The notes beneath the pieces were generated by a model that was not told where the DNA came from, did no database searches, and was given only the letters and a program-made list of their open reading frames with translations. Position numbers and translations under genes: made by a program. 55,779 nucleotides of DNA. Origin: an uncultured Lachnospiraceae bacterium. GTDB taxonomy: Bacteria > Bacillota > Clostridia > Lachnospirales > Lachnospiraceae. Of the stretch, positions 1-8,416 are shown in pieces (the first letter of the stretch is position 1; every line of letters starts with the position of its first letter). The DNA is taken from positions 1 to 55,779 of the forward strand of contig CANQUH010000006.1 in assembly GCA_947626965.1 (NCBI GenBank). Reading direction: 5' to 3'.

Positions 1-61
1 CATATGCTTTCATACGAATTTCATGCTACACCCGTTTACGCAAATTGTCAAGTAAAGTTAT

Positions 62-116
62 GTTTTATTTTAAAAAACAGGGGCTGGCGGAAAATGTATT
101 TCCCGCCAAGCCCCTT
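62..116 (-). terminator. Rho-independent terminator after nrdD
   Basis: Read on the minus strand, an inverted repeat (AGGGGCT-GGCGG arm against CCGCC-AGCCCCT, one bulge, loop about ACA) is followed by a T-rich run. It lies about 45 bases past the nrdD stop, so transcription of nrdD probably ends here. No activase gene (nrdG) therefore follows in the same transcript inside the window. Confidence 0.85.
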
Positions 117-161
117 GTCAGTATTCCGCCGCCTGTCTGATATCCGGCAGCATTCCCTCTT

Positions 162-2663
162 TTATCTCTTTCCAACCGCACGCAGGTCATCCTGTCTCGC
201 ACTCACATATTTTTTGATATTCGACGCGTTCACATACTTTTCAACTTTGCCGTCGCGCATCACGACAAGCGTCGGCGCCTGCATGATTCCGAATTTATGC
301 ACCAGCTCCTGGTTTTCCTCCGCATCCACCAGCGTGTACGGCTCATCCCCGAGCATCTTGCGGGCAATTTTACAGTTCGGACAGGTCCTTGTGGTAAACA
401 GATAGCGCACTGTCTCCGGCGTACCGGCGTCAGCGGCCGGAAGCTCATGTTTGCCTTTCCGCTTCGCTACTTCCTCGCAGAGATCGAGCTTTCTCGCCCC
501 CGGCGTCTGAGCCGCCTGCTCTCTGACTGTATTCTTCCCCCTCTTCAGGCGGGAATTGACAATATCATACTCTTTCCTGTCCTCAAACTCCTGCAGCTTG
601 CCGTCGTTCCAGTTCTGCACCGGCCGGTAATATCCCGTGATGCGGCTGTAAATCTCCGTCCGTTTCCCGCAAACCGGGCAGACAGCCTGTTCTCCCGACA
701 GATAGCCATGCTCCTGACAGATGGAGTAAGTCGGAGACAGCGTGTAATACGGAAGTTTGTAATTCTCCGCAATCCTGCGCACCAGCGTCGCCGCCGATTT
801 CCAGCCCGGCAGCCTCTCGCCGAGGAACGCATGGAATACCGTCCCGGACGTATAAAGTGTCTGCAGCTCATCCTGTACATCGAGCGCATCAAAAATATCG
901 GAGGTATATCCCACCGGGAGATGGGAGCTGTTCGTATAGTAAGGCGCGGATGTCTGCGCGTGTCCGTCTGCGCCGTCAGCTTTCTTCGCGTATGCCTCGC
1001 CCGCCGTTATGATATCCGGCCAGCGCTCCTTGTCATGCTTTGCCAGACGATACGCCGTGGACTCCGCCGGCGTGGCTTCCAGATTATAGAGATCGCCATA
1101 CTTCTCCTGATAAATAATGAGGCGTTCCCGCATATGGTTCAGAACATCTTTCGCGAAGCGCTGCGTCTCTTCGTGCGTGAGGTCCTTCTGAAGCCAGCAG
1201 GCGTTCAGTCCTGCCTCATTCATGCCCACCAGACCGATCGTGGAAAAATGGCTGTCAAACGAGCCAAGATAGCGCTTCGTGTAAGGATACAATCCCTCCT
1301 CGAGGAGCTTCGTGATCACATCCCTCTTGACTTTCAGGGAACGAGCCGCAATATCCATCATATGATCGAGGCGGCTGTAAAATTCCTTCTCGTCAGCCGA
1401 CAGATAGGCGATCCTCGGAAGATTGATCGTGACGACGCCGACGCTTCCCGTGCTCTCTCCGGAACCGAAGAAACCTCCCGTCTTCCTGCGGAGCTCGCGC
1501 AGGTCAAGACGCAGACGGCAGCACATGCTGCGCACGTCGCTCGGCTCCATGTCGCTGTTGATATAATTCGAAAAATACGGAGTGCCATATTTCGCCGTCA
1601 TCTGGAACAGCAGACGGTTGTTCTCCGTGTCGGACCAGTCAAAATCCTTCGTGATCGAATAAGTGGGAATCGGATACTGGAACCCGCGTCCGTTCGCGTC
1701 TCCCTCGATCATCGTCTCGATAAAGGCCTTGTTGACCATATCCATCTCTTTTTTACAGTCCTTATAACAGAAATCCATCGGCTTCCCGCCCACAATCGCC
1801 GGGAGCTCCGCAAGGTCGTCCGGAACCGTCCAGTCCAGCGTGATATTGGAAAACGGAGCCTGCGTTCCCCAGCGGCTCGGCGTGTTGACGCCGTATACAA
1901 AGGATTCAATGCACTTTTTGACCTCCGGATAGCTCAGATTGTCCGCCTTGACAAACGGAGCCAGGTAGGTATCAAACGAAGAAAACGCCTGCGCGCCCGC
2001 CCACTCATTCTGCATGATCCCGAGGAAATTCACCATCTGATTGCACAGCACTGACAGATGCTTCGCCGGGGCCGATGTAATCTTCCCGCGGATACCGCCA
2101 AGCCCCTCCAGAAGCAGCTGCTTAAGGGACCAGCCCGCGCAGTAGCCCGTCAGCATCGAAAGATCGTGAATATGGATATCCGCGTTCCTGTGCGCGTCCC
2201 CGATCTCCTGGTCATAAATCTCGGACAGCCAGTAATTTGCCGTGACCGCGCCGGAATTACTCAGAATCAGTCCGCCGACAGAGTACGTCACCGTGGAATT
2301 CTCCTTCACACGCCAGTCCTCCACCTTCAGGTAACTGTTGATGATTTCACGGTAGTCCAGCATCGTGGACTTCATGTTGCGAATCCTCTCACGCTGCTTG
2401 CGGTAGAGAATGTAAGCTTTCGCGACATCGGCGTAACCCGCCTGCACGAGCACTCTCTCCACGCTGTCCTGAATACTCTCCACATCGATCTTCTCATCCT
2501 CGATCTTCGTCTGGAAATCAGCCGTCACACGCAGCGCAAGCAAATCTGTGATATCGGAATTATATTTCATGTTCGTGGCGTCAAATGCCTTTATAACTGC
2601 CCCGCTGATCTTTGACAAATCAAATTCTGCGATTTCTCCGTCTCTTTTAACTACTCTAAACAC
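162..2663 (-). CDS. nrdD: Anaerobic (class III) ribonucleoside-triphosphate reductase with fused thioredoxin/glutaredoxin-like C-terminal domain
   Basis: This cytoplasmic glycyl-radical enzyme makes deoxynucleotides without oxygen. The chosen start is GTG at 2663, because GGGGAGG sits 7 bases upstream and the protein then begins FRVVKRDGE, the usual start of an ATP-cone (residues 1-95). This gives 833 aa; the open frame runs 56 codons further upstream but without family similarity. The catalytic barrel follows, with SMCCRLRLDLREL and the zinc site CQEHG...CPVCGKRTE. The radical glycine is near residue 677 in SRITGYYRPVQNWNDG. Beyond this the protein has about 90 extra residues (about 748-820) with FTTRTCPNCK (CPNC 761-764) and APTLVV, a redoxin fold. 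This is a fusion absent from the E. coli enzyme, and I infer it supplies reducing electrons. The activase gene nrdG is not adjacent. A strong promoter and NrdR boxes lie upstream. Confidence 0.95.
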   Translation of the reverse strand: MFRVVKRDGEIAEFDLSKISGAVIKAFDATNMKYNSDITDLLALRVTADFQTKIEDEKIDVESIQDSVERVLVQAGYADVAKAYILYRKQRERIRNMKSTMLDYREIINSYLKVEDWRVKENSTVTYSVGGLILSNSGAVTANYWLSEIYDQEIGDAHRNADIHIHDLSMLTGYCAGWSLKQLLLEGLGGIRGKITSAPAKHLSVLCNQMVNFLGIMQNEWAGAQAFSSFDTYLAPFVKADNLSYPEVKKCIESFVYGVNTPSRWGTQAPFSNITLDWTVPDDLAELPAIVGGKPMDFCYKDCKKEMDMVNKAFIETMIEGDANGRGFQYPIPTYSITKDFDWSDTENNRLLFQMTAKYGTPYFSNYINSDMEPSDVRSMCCRLRLDLRELRRKTGGFFGSGESTGSVGVVTINLPRIAYLSADEKEFYSRLDHMMDIAARSLKVKRDVITKLLEEGLYPYTKRYLGSFDSHFSTIGLVGMNEAGLNACWLQKDLTHEETQRFAKDVLNHMRERLIIYQEKYGDLYNLEATPAESTAYRLAKHDKERWPDIITAGEAYAKKADGADGHAQTSAPYYTNSSHLPVGYTSDIFDALDVQDELQTLYTSGTVFHAFLGERLPGWKSAATLVRRIAENYKLPYYTLSPTYSICQEHGYLSGEQAVCPVCGKRTEIYSRITGYYRPVQNWNDGKLQEFEDRKEYDIVNSRLKRGKNTVREQAAQTPGARKLDLCEEVAKRKGKHELPAADAGTPETVRYLFTTRTCPNCKIARKMLGDEPYTLVDAEENQELVHKFGIMQAPTLVVMRDGKVEKYVNASNIKKYVSARQDDLRAVGKR

Positions 2664-2807
2664 CGTACATCCTCCCCAAAAGCTCTTTCCGGCAGACCTG
2701 ACAGCGGTCTGACTGCCTCTGCGACCACAAGCAACCATCTGCTGAACAGGGAACAGCAACCCTGACAAAACATTCTTCAAGGTACAAACCCACAGTTCGT
2801 GATAACA

Positions 2808-2836
2808 AGTATAGCACCCCAAATTATTCAAGTCAA
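2808..2836 (-). promoter_or_regulatory. Sigma-A-type promoter of nrdD
   Basis: On the minus strand, TTGACT (2831-2836) and TATACT (2808-2813) are separated by exactly 17 bases. This predicts a start of transcription near 2801 and a leader of roughly 138 nt before the GTG start. The leader has short inverted repeats but no riboswitch I recognise. Confidence 0.8.
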
Positions 2837-2844
2837 CGAAAAAA

Positions 2845-2891
2845 ACACCATATCTATGTCGTCTTTCTGACGAAAATACAAGATATAGTGT
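2845..2891 (-). promoter_or_regulatory. Pair of NrdR boxes upstream of the nrdD promoter
   Basis: Two sites, at 2845-2860 (ACACCATATCTATGTC) and 2876-2891 (ATACAAGATATAGTGT), resemble the 16-bp NrdR consensus (ACACWATATATWGTGT). Their starts are 31 bp apart, matching the three-helical-turn spacing typical of paired NrdR boxes. AACACCATATC and GATATAGTGTT form an inverted pair. They lie just upstream of the -35 element. The inference is repression of nrdD by ATP/dATP-bound NrdR. Confidence 0.8.
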
Positions 2892-3440
2892 TCTGATTAT
2901 TCACATTAAATTCAGACTATTCATTTTATTCACATTGGATGCCCGCCTGACCTTCCGTTTCTTTCCCTCTTTCCAGGAATTGCTTTAAAATACCTCCTGA
3001 CTCCCGACCGATTGCAAAAAACCTTTCTTCCCAGACCGGAGGACCGTCATTTTTCTTTCCACAAAATTTCTGACAGTTCTGATTATTGCGTCCACACTTC
3101 CGGCAGCGCTTTTCTTCCCTCCCCAAAATTTCAAAACGGGAAAAGCTGATAACTAAAGGGCGAACATATGTTCTGTTTATGGCAGGATATTTTTTGTGCA
3201 AATTGCCAGCCGTTTTTTCCGCCCTCCGTGTCTGCTCTCTTATCCATCAAAATGTCCGGATATTCTGCGTTCCGGCCGGAATATTCCGCTTTTATGCACA
3301 CTCTGTATATTCATAATACCAGGATCCGGGCTGCCCGCTTCCACTCGGATGTGAAGCGCAAAACTTCCTTTCTGCGGGCCGCCTCTGTCAGTTTCGCCTG
3401 TTCTTCGGTCATAAGGGGCGCTCTGCCCGCCCCGGTCCGT
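2892..3440. other. Gene-free interval between nrdD and hflX
   Basis: About 550 bases hold no gene I can support. A minus-strand frame (2926-3201, TTG start, 91 codons) has a Cys-rich patch (RCRKCGRNNQNCQKFCG) but no convincing ribosome binding site or recognisable family. The interval contains the LexA-type box at 3161-3174. Confidence 0.5.
3161..3174. promoter_or_regulatory. LexA/DinR-type operator with no evident SOS gene beside it
   Basis: CGAACATATGTTCT contains a perfect 12-bp palindrome (GAACATATGTTC). It differs at one end base from the Gram-positive LexA consensus CGAACATATGTTCG. A TTTGCA-17-TAAACA promoter-like pair overlaps it on the minus strand. No SOS gene such as lexA, yneA or a polymerase lies next to it, so the regulated target is unknown. 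Confidence 0.55.
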
Positions 3441-4682
3441 CTATATCTTCCCGTAGATATCCTGAGGTACATAGGCTTTCACGGAAATCCCCTCCGGGAG
3501 ATATTCCTCCGAGACAAGTTCTCCCTTTCTGCGGATCAGCTGAATGATTCCTGCCTTTTCATACGGATACAGCCTCTCGACATAAATTTTCTGTCCACGG
3601 AGTACTTCCTCAACTGCTTCCCGGATCTGATCCAGCCCTTCGCCGCTTTTCGCCGAGGCCAGAATCGAATATTCTGCACGGAAATCGCGAAACCCGCGGC
3701 GCTCCGTCAGCAGATCCGCCTTGTTGAATACCGTGATTACTGGCTTGTCCCTGACTCCCAGCTCCCTTAATGTTTCATAGACGGTAAACATCTGATTTTC
3801 CATCTGCTCCGAGGATACATCCACGACATGGATCAGAATATCCGCATACAGCGTTTCCTCAAGCGTGCTCCGGAAAGCCTCCACAAGATGATGCGGAAGT
3901 TTCCGGATAAAGCCTACCGTGTCCGTCAGCAGCACCTCCTGCTTCCCGGACAGGGTAAGCGCCCGCGTCGTCGTGTCCAGCGTCGCAAAAAGCTTCGCGT
4001 CCTCCAGCACACCTGCTCCTGTCAGACAGTTAAAAAGCGCGGATTTTCCCACCGATGTATAGCCCACCAGCGATACGATTTTCTGTTTTCCGCGGACTCT
4101 CTGGGCCCGAAGCAGCTCCCGGTGCCGCACGACCTCCTCAAGCTCACGCTTCAGATGACTGATGCGCTCGCGGATCACGCGGCGGTCCACCTCCAGCTTC
4201 TTCTCCCCGGGACCTCTCGTACCAATGCCGCCGCCCAGCCTGGAGAGGGAATTTCCCAGCCCGGTCAGCCTCGCCGAACGGTAGCGGAGCTGCGCGAGCT
4301 CCACCTGGATTTTGCCCTCCCGCGTCGTCGCGTGCCGCGCAAAAATATCCAGAATCAGCAGCGTACGGTCCATTACCTTACAGTTCAGCTCATCCTGCAG
4401 GTTGTTCATCTGGGCAGGAGAAAGCTCATCGTCACAGATAATGCCGGTCGCCTGCGTTTCATACAGCAGATCCCGCACCTCCTCAATCTTGCCTCTCCCG
4501 ATATAGGTTCCCGGATGAACACTTTCCCGCCGCTGGATCACTGTCCCGGCCACTGACGCACCCGCCGTCATCGCCAGATCCCCCAGTTCCTCCAGCGATT
4601 TCTCCGTATCATCCTCCGCATAAGACTGTACTCCGACAAGGAGCACCCGCTCTTCAAGCTCTTTCATCTCGTATAATTCCAT
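3441..4682 (-). CDS. hflX: GTPase HflX (ribosome-associated)
   Basis: HflX is a conserved GTPase that binds the 50S subunit and can split stalled or hibernating ribosomes. The protein is 413 aa. Its N-terminal HflX domain (about 1-195) contains the glycine-rich segment SRLGGGIGTRGPGE at 147-160. The G domain then carries G1 GYTSVGKS (207-214), G3 DTVGF (254-258) and G4 NKAD (320-323). The open frame extends 280 codons further upstream, but family similarity starts at MELYEMKELEERV, so ATG at 4682 is chosen. The upstream binding site there is weak (AAGGCAGG). The divergent response regulator begins 172 bp away, so the interval must hold promoters for both. Nothing looks broken. Confidence 0.93.
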   Translation of the reverse strand: MELYEMKELEERVLLVGVQSYAEDDTEKSLEELGDLAMTAGASVAGTVIQRRESVHPGTYIGRGKIEEVRDLLYETQATGIICDDELSPAQMNNLQDELNCKVMDRTLLILDIFARHATTREGKIQVELAQLRYRSARLTGLGNSLSRLGGGIGTRGPGEKKLEVDRRVIRERISHLKRELEEVVRHRELLRAQRVRGKQKIVSLVGYTSVGKSALFNCLTGAGVLEDAKLFATLDTTTRALTLSGKQEVLLTDTVGFIRKLPHHLVEAFRSTLEETLYADILIHVVDVSSEQMENQMFTVYETLRELGVRDKPVITVFNKADLLTERRGFRDFRAEYSILASAKSGEGLDQIREAVEEVLRGQKIYVERLYPYEKAGIIQLIRRKGELVSEEYLPEGISVKAYVPQDIYGKI

Positions 4683-4816
4683 AAAATACCTGCCTTGTCG
4701 TTCTTTCAAAGTTGCTTTATTATAGCAAAACAATTTCCCCCTGTCCAGAATTACTGCCCGGACGGGAATTTTAAGAAGTTTTTCACAGATTTCCGTATAC
4801 TTCTGTGGTAAAATAC

Positions 4817-4841
4817 TGTTATATTTTTTATTTTTATAACA
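4817..4841. promoter_or_regulatory. Inverted repeat before the response regulator gene
   Basis: TGTTATA (4817-4823) and TATAACA (4835-4841) form a 7-bp inverted repeat 12 bases before the ATG at 4854, next to the AAGGAG binding site. A TAAAAT -10-like element lies at about 4810-4815. It could be an operator for the regulator itself, but it is short and in AT-rich DNA. Confidence 0.35.
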
Positions 4842-4853
4842 TAAGGAGTATTT

Positions 4854-5570
4854 ATGCGCATTCTTTTGATTGAAGATGATGAAATCCTCTGCCAGTCTCT
4901 CTCGCTCCAGCTCGAGCGCCAGAACATTTCCGTGGATCTGTGTCACAACGGCGAGGACGGGCTGTTTCGCATCCGGGAGCAGACACACGATCTGATCCTG
5001 CTTGACCGGATGCTTCCGGGGCTCGACGGACTGCAGATTCTGACCGTCATGCGCTCGGAACAGATCACAACGCCTGTAATCTTTCTGACCGCCCTGGGAA
5101 GCCTCCAGGAACGCGTCACAGGGCTTGACTGCGGAGCGGACGACTATATTGTGAAACCATTCGCGTTTGAAGAGCTGATGGCACGCATCCGCTGTATCGG
5201 GCGGCGGCCGCGCGAACTCTCCGCCGGCTCTCTTCTGTCCTTCGGCGGTCTTTCCTGGGATCCGGAGCAGAATCTTCTCACCTGCGGTCTGCACACCTGT
5301 ACGCTCTCCAGACGCGAGGGAGATCTGATGGGATTTTTTCTCGGCCATCCGGAACAGACACTTCCCCGCGCCACGCTCCTGCTGCGCATCTGGGGGCCGG
5401 ATTCCGACGTCGAGAGCGGCAACCTGGATAATTATATCCATTTCCTGCGCCGCCGTCTGAAAGCGGTTCACAGCAGCCTGAAACTCACAACAGTGCGCGG
5501 AGTCGGATACCGGCTGGAGCATGGCTCACCGGAACCGGATCATTCCATGGCTGAACGCGGCGTTCGCTGA
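4854..5570 (+). CDS. OmpR/PhoB-family response regulator
   Basis: The cytoplasmic DNA-binding half of a two-component system, 238 aa. The receiver domain (1-115) has the acidic pocket EDD (7-9), phospho-acceptor Asp51 in LLDRMLPGLDG and Lys101 in IVKPF. A winged-helix domain (about 125-225) ends in VRGVGYRLE. AAGGAG lies 8 bases before the ATG. The histidine kinase follows on the same strand, 232 bp downstream, with repeats in between. The last codons (DHSMAERGVR) are encoded by the first copy of a dispersed hairpin repeat, so the natural C-terminus has been replaced or extended by repeat DNA. The stimulus and targets cannot be read from sequence. Confidence 0.93.
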   Translation: MRILLIEDDEILCQSLSLQLERQNISVDLCHNGEDGLFRIREQTHDLILLDRMLPGLDGLQILTVMRSEQITTPVIFLTALGSLQERVTGLDCGADDYIVKPFAFEELMARIRCIGRRPRELSAGSLLSFGGLSWDPEQNLLTCGLHTCTLSRREGDLMGFFLGHPEQTLPRATLLLRIWGPDSDVESGNLDNYIHFLRRRLKAVHSSLKLTTVRGVGYRLEHGSPEPDHSMAERGVR

Positions 5571-5700
5571 CAGACTTGAAAGCATGTCTTACAGCTCACT
5601 TCCCACGCAGACCATGGAATTCTCTTTGACCATTCCATGGTTGACCGCGGCGTTCGCTGAAAAACATGCAAGCATGTTTTTCAGCTCACTTCCCGCGCAA
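5541..5700. repeat. Two tandem copies of the CCATGG/CAAG-loop hairpin repeat (family C)
   Basis: Copy 1 (about 5541-5604) overlaps the end of the response regulator. Copy 2 is 5612-5700. Copy 2 starts with a hairpin CCATGGAAT/ATTCCATGG (9-bp arms, 11-base loop). The spacer GACCGCGGCGTTC follows, then a perfect 13-bp stem GCTGAAAAACATG/CATGTTTTTCAGC with a CAAG loop, and finally CTCACTTCCCGCG. Related copies lie at 34615-34668 and 43090-43175. Confidence 0.85.
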
Positions 5701-5802
5701 ATTTCCGGAGATCACCTCGAACTCAGTGGAAAATGAACTGTAACTCCGCAACTGCATTTTCGCGTACCCGGCACCACCATGGAGGAAAGGAGAATCCCGC
5801 GG

Positions 5803-7362
5803 ATGTTCCATCGTCTTCATACACAGCTTACTTTATTCTGTACCTTTATTACCGGTCTGATTCTCATACTTATGGTCTGTGTCTGTCTGCTTATTTCAGA
5901 ATCAGGCCTGCGGCAGCAGAGCCGCTCCTCCTTTATACAGAATCTTTCTTCCTTATATCAGGAAATTCAGGACGACAGCACGCTCTCGCTTGAATGGCTT
6001 TCGCAGGTCTCACATAACTATGGCGTCTTTTTGCAGATCACTGACCGCGGCATTCCTCTTTTTTATCAGCAGATTGCGGAAAATGCGGATGTATCCGCGC
6101 TCTTCGACGCGGCCCGCCAGATTGCCGCCGCACAGTATAAAATAGATCTCGGCAGCAGTTCCGGACCGCAGAATAAAATCCGGCGCGCGGAATTTTCTGT
6201 GAAATTCCGCCGGCAGACGCAAGACTTGTCCTCCGGCATAGACTCCGGGTCCGCTCCGGCAGATATTTCCGAATCTGAGGATCACAAAAATCTGTCGGCA
6301 CAGAACACCCCGCAAAAGATTCCGGATACAATTCTTTCCGGACCGCAAAATAGCCTTTCCGGCACCGATGCCTGGGCCTCGGCCGCTTTAATTCCGAAAG
6401 TTTCCGGTTCGATCGGCGTTATTGTGCTGCAGCCATTGACCGCGCTCTCTGCCCGTATCTGGCGGCAGAGACTTTTCTTCGGCGCCGCCTGCCTCGCCGG
6501 GCTTCTTCTGCTGTTCCTGTTTTCCTGGCATTTCACAGCCAGGATGCTCGCGCCGATCGAGGAAAACCGGCGCAGACAGACGCAGTTCATCGCCGCCGCG
6601 TCCCATGAGCTGCGCTCTCCCCTGACCGTCATGCTGAGCTGCACCTCCGCTGTCAGAAACGGCATTGCGCCTGACCCGGACGCCTATCTCGGAACCGTCG
6701 AGGCGGAAGGGATGCGGATGTCCCGTCTGATCGGCGACATGCTCATGCTCGCGAACGCTGACAACCACAGCTGGCATATTCATTCCGCCCCTGTCGAGCT
6801 CGACACGCTGCTTCTTCAGACCTGGGAATCCTTCGAGACACTTGCGCGTTCGCGCGGATTCAAATGGGAAATCCGTCTGCCGGAAGAGCCCGTCCCCCCT
6901 TGCGTCTGTGACAGGGAACGCATTGTGCAGGTTCTCGAAATCCTGATCGACAATGCGTTCAGCTATACGCCAGAAGGATGCAGGATCTGCCTGTCCATGG
7001 AATATGTCCGGCATGGAGAACACCCGGGCGGCGCTTTCCATCGGCATCCTCTCAAAAAATACGCGGACCGCGTATCCTGCACCGCAAAAAGACGGCTATC
7101 GGAGACCGGCTCCGCAAAAGAACAGAGCAGTTCCACATTCTTCGTCTACGTCAGCGACAACGGACCCGGAATCCCGGATACGCAGAAGGAAATCATTTTT
7201 GAGCGCTTTCAAAGACTTGACGATTCCCGGAAAGACAAGTCCCACTTCGGACTCGGCCTGCCCATCGCGAAAGAGATCATTTCCCTGCACGGCGGCACGC
7301 TCTCACTTGAGGATACTCCCGGAGGCGGAGCGACCTTTCGGATTCTGCTGCCCGGCAAATGA
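5803..7362 (+). CDS. Membrane-bound sensor histidine kinase
   Basis: Partner of the upstream response regulator, 519 aa. The ATG at 5803 is chosen because GGAGGAAAGGAG lies just upstream; an in-frame ATG at 5779 overlaps that binding site. TM1 is about residues 10-31 and TM2 about 224-243. They enclose a roughly 190-residue outside sensor region that includes a Ser/Pro/Gly/Asn-rich stretch (140-190) likely to be disordered. The cytoplasmic part has the H-box FIAAASHELRSPLTV (His268), the N-box EILIDNAFSYTPEG, G1 VSDNGPGIPD, the F-box IIFERF and G2 GLGLPIAKE with GGGATFRILLPG. About 25 residues between the N- and G1-boxes (near KKYADRVSCTAKRRLSE) are longer than usual. A HAMP domain is not obvious. 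The ligand is unknown. Confidence 0.92.
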   Translation: MFHRLHTQLTLFCTFITGLILILMVCVCLLISESGLRQQSRSSFIQNLSSLYQEIQDDSTLSLEWLSQVSHNYGVFLQITDRGIPLFYQQIAENADVSALFDAARQIAAAQYKIDLGSSSGPQNKIRRAEFSVKFRRQTQDLSSGIDSGSAPADISESEDHKNLSAQNTPQKIPDTILSGPQNSLSGTDAWASAALIPKVSGSIGVIVLQPLTALSARIWRQRLFFGAACLAGLLLLFLFSWHFTARMLAPIEENRRRQTQFIAAASHELRSPLTVMLSCTSAVRNGIAPDPDAYLGTVEAEGMRMSRLIGDMLMLANADNHSWHIHSAPVELDTLLLQTWESFETLARSRGFKWEIRLPEEPVPPCVCDRERIVQVLEILIDNAFSYTPEGCRICLSMEYVRHGEHPGGAFHRHPLKKYADRVSCTAKRRLSETGSAKEQSSSTFFVYVSDNGPGIPDTQKEIIFERFQRLDDSRKDKSHFGLGLPIAKEIISLHGGTLSLEDTPGGGATFRILLPGK

Positions 7363-7482
7363 GCTGCTGCTCACTCCGTGACCAGCAGCCTGTAACATAA
7401 ATGAACCTGTTATCCATTCAGATTAACTCTTGTCCGCTCAGATAAGATATGCTAAAATTCTATCTTGCTATAAACCCTCCGG
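7363..7482. other. Intergenic start with GCTGCTG hairpin
   Basis: A hairpin (GCTGCTG 7363-7369 with CAGCAGC 7383-7389, inner TCAC/GTGA) begins at the histidine kinase stop codon. It may help end transcription, although no T-run follows. The rest (7390-7482) shows nothing recognisable. Confidence 0.4.
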
Positions 7483-7679
7483 GGCGCTGAATGTCCAGTG
7501 GACATTTGTCCAGCGCCGGTTCTGAGTGCCGGTGGCACTCGTTTAGAACCGACCGGAACGGAGTGAAGACCCGGAACGGAGTGGAGATGCGCACGAATTT
7601 GAAACGGAAAAATGCCGCTTGAGCGGCGCAAATTCGGCGCAGGGAACGAGCAAAACGAAAACCGTTTTGTCGTTCCCTG
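7483..7679 (-). repeat. REP-like hairpin cluster (family A, inverted orientation) plus two longer hairpins
   Basis: Two family A hairpins lie head to tail: 7483-7517 (outer GGCGCTG/CAGCGCC, inner AATGTCC/GGACATT) and 7517-7551 (outer CGGTTCT/AGAACCG, inner GAGTGCC/GGCACTC). Each has a 3-base loop and a 4-base bulge on one side. They are followed by two copies of CCGGAACGGAGTG. Next comes a stem of CGAATTTG with CAAATTCG around 7593-7636, and a 16-bp interrupted stem at 7641-7679 (AGGGAACGA...TCGTTCCCT). Copies in the opposite orientation are at 9698-9730, 9785-9819 and 47931-47965. Confidence 0.85.
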
Positions 7680-7709
7680 TAATTATATTTGCAGAATGGA
7701 GAGATTCAC

Positions 7710-8393
7710 ATGCTTGGAACAATCGTAAACACTGGAACGATCCTGACAGGAAGCATACTTGGAAGTGTGCTCAGAAAGGGAGTAAAAGAAGAATACCAGA
7801 ATGCTCTGTACACCGCGATGGGACTTGCGGCCACAGGACTTGGAATCAACGCCGTAGTCAGCAATATGGCAAAAAGCCACTATCCGGTTCTGTTTATCGT
7901 AAGTCTGGCGCTTGGCAGTCTGATCGGCACCATGCTGGACATCGACGCCAGATTTCAGGGACTTGTCGGAAAATACTCAAAATCAAACCTCGGACAGGGT
8001 TTGTCCACCGGAATCCTGCTCTACTGCATCGGCACGCTCTCGATTCTCGGGCCGGTCATGAGCGCCCTTCACGGAGATAACACCTACCTGTTTACCAACG
8101 CGACCCTGGATCTCGTGACATCCACAGTTCTCGCCTCGACCTACGGAATTGGCATGGCGCTTGCGGCCCCGGTTCTGTTCTGCTGGCAGGGTTCCATCTA
8201 TCTGATTGCGAAAAACCTGTCCGGATCTTTCTTTTCTGAGGAGATGATCTCGGAGCTGTGCATTGTCGGAGGCTTCCTGATCGCAAGTTCCGGCCTTGGA
8301 ATCCTGAAGATCAAGGACTGCAAGGCGCTGAACATGCTGCCGGCGCTGGCCGGACCGGTGATCTTTTTCCTTATAAAAGGACTCCTCGGCTGA
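7710..8393 (+). CDS. DUF554-family integral membrane protein (YdfK-like)
   Basis: Small hydrophobic protein of 227 aa. It opens MLGTIVNTGTILTGSILGS and has about six or seven predicted membrane segments rich in Gly, Leu and Ala, which matches the DUF554 family (B. subtilis YdfK). The family has no established function; transport is often supposed but unproven. ATG at 7710 is preceded by GGAGAG; a TTG seven codons earlier is in frame but less likely. It stands alone between hairpin repeats and a bidirectional terminator, so it is probably monocistronic. Nothing is damaged. Confidence 0.85.
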   Translation: MLGTIVNTGTILTGSILGSVLRKGVKEEYQNALYTAMGLAATGLGINAVVSNMAKSHYPVLFIVSLALGSLIGTMLDIDARFQGLVGKYSKSNLGQGLSTGILLYCIGTLSILGPVMSALHGDNTYLFTNATLDLVTSTVLASTYGIGMALAAPVLFCWQGSIYLIAKNLSGSFFSEEMISELCIVGGFLIASSGLGILKIKDCKALNMLPALAGPVIFFLIKGLLG

Positions 8394-8416
8394 CAGATTT
8401 GCAGGATTTCTCATGC

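Noticed and set aside
297..2054. Long plus-strand open frame opposite nrdD (585 codons)
   Set aside because: Antisense shadow of a highly conserved gene, caused by codon bias. It is Arg-rich and has no family features.
2664..2800. Cobalamin or other riboswitch in the nrdD leader
   Set aside because: No B12-box or other known aptamer core could be found in the roughly 138-nt leader. Only small inverted repeats are present.
2926..3201. Minus-strand 91-codon frame with Cys-rich patch
   Set aside because: TTG start without a clear binding site and no recognised family. The LexA-type box lies inside it.
5521..5736. Plus-strand 71-codon frame with two similar halves (IPWLNAAFA / IPWLTAAFA)
   Set aside because: It is simply the translation of two family C hairpin repeats and overlaps the end of the response regulator.
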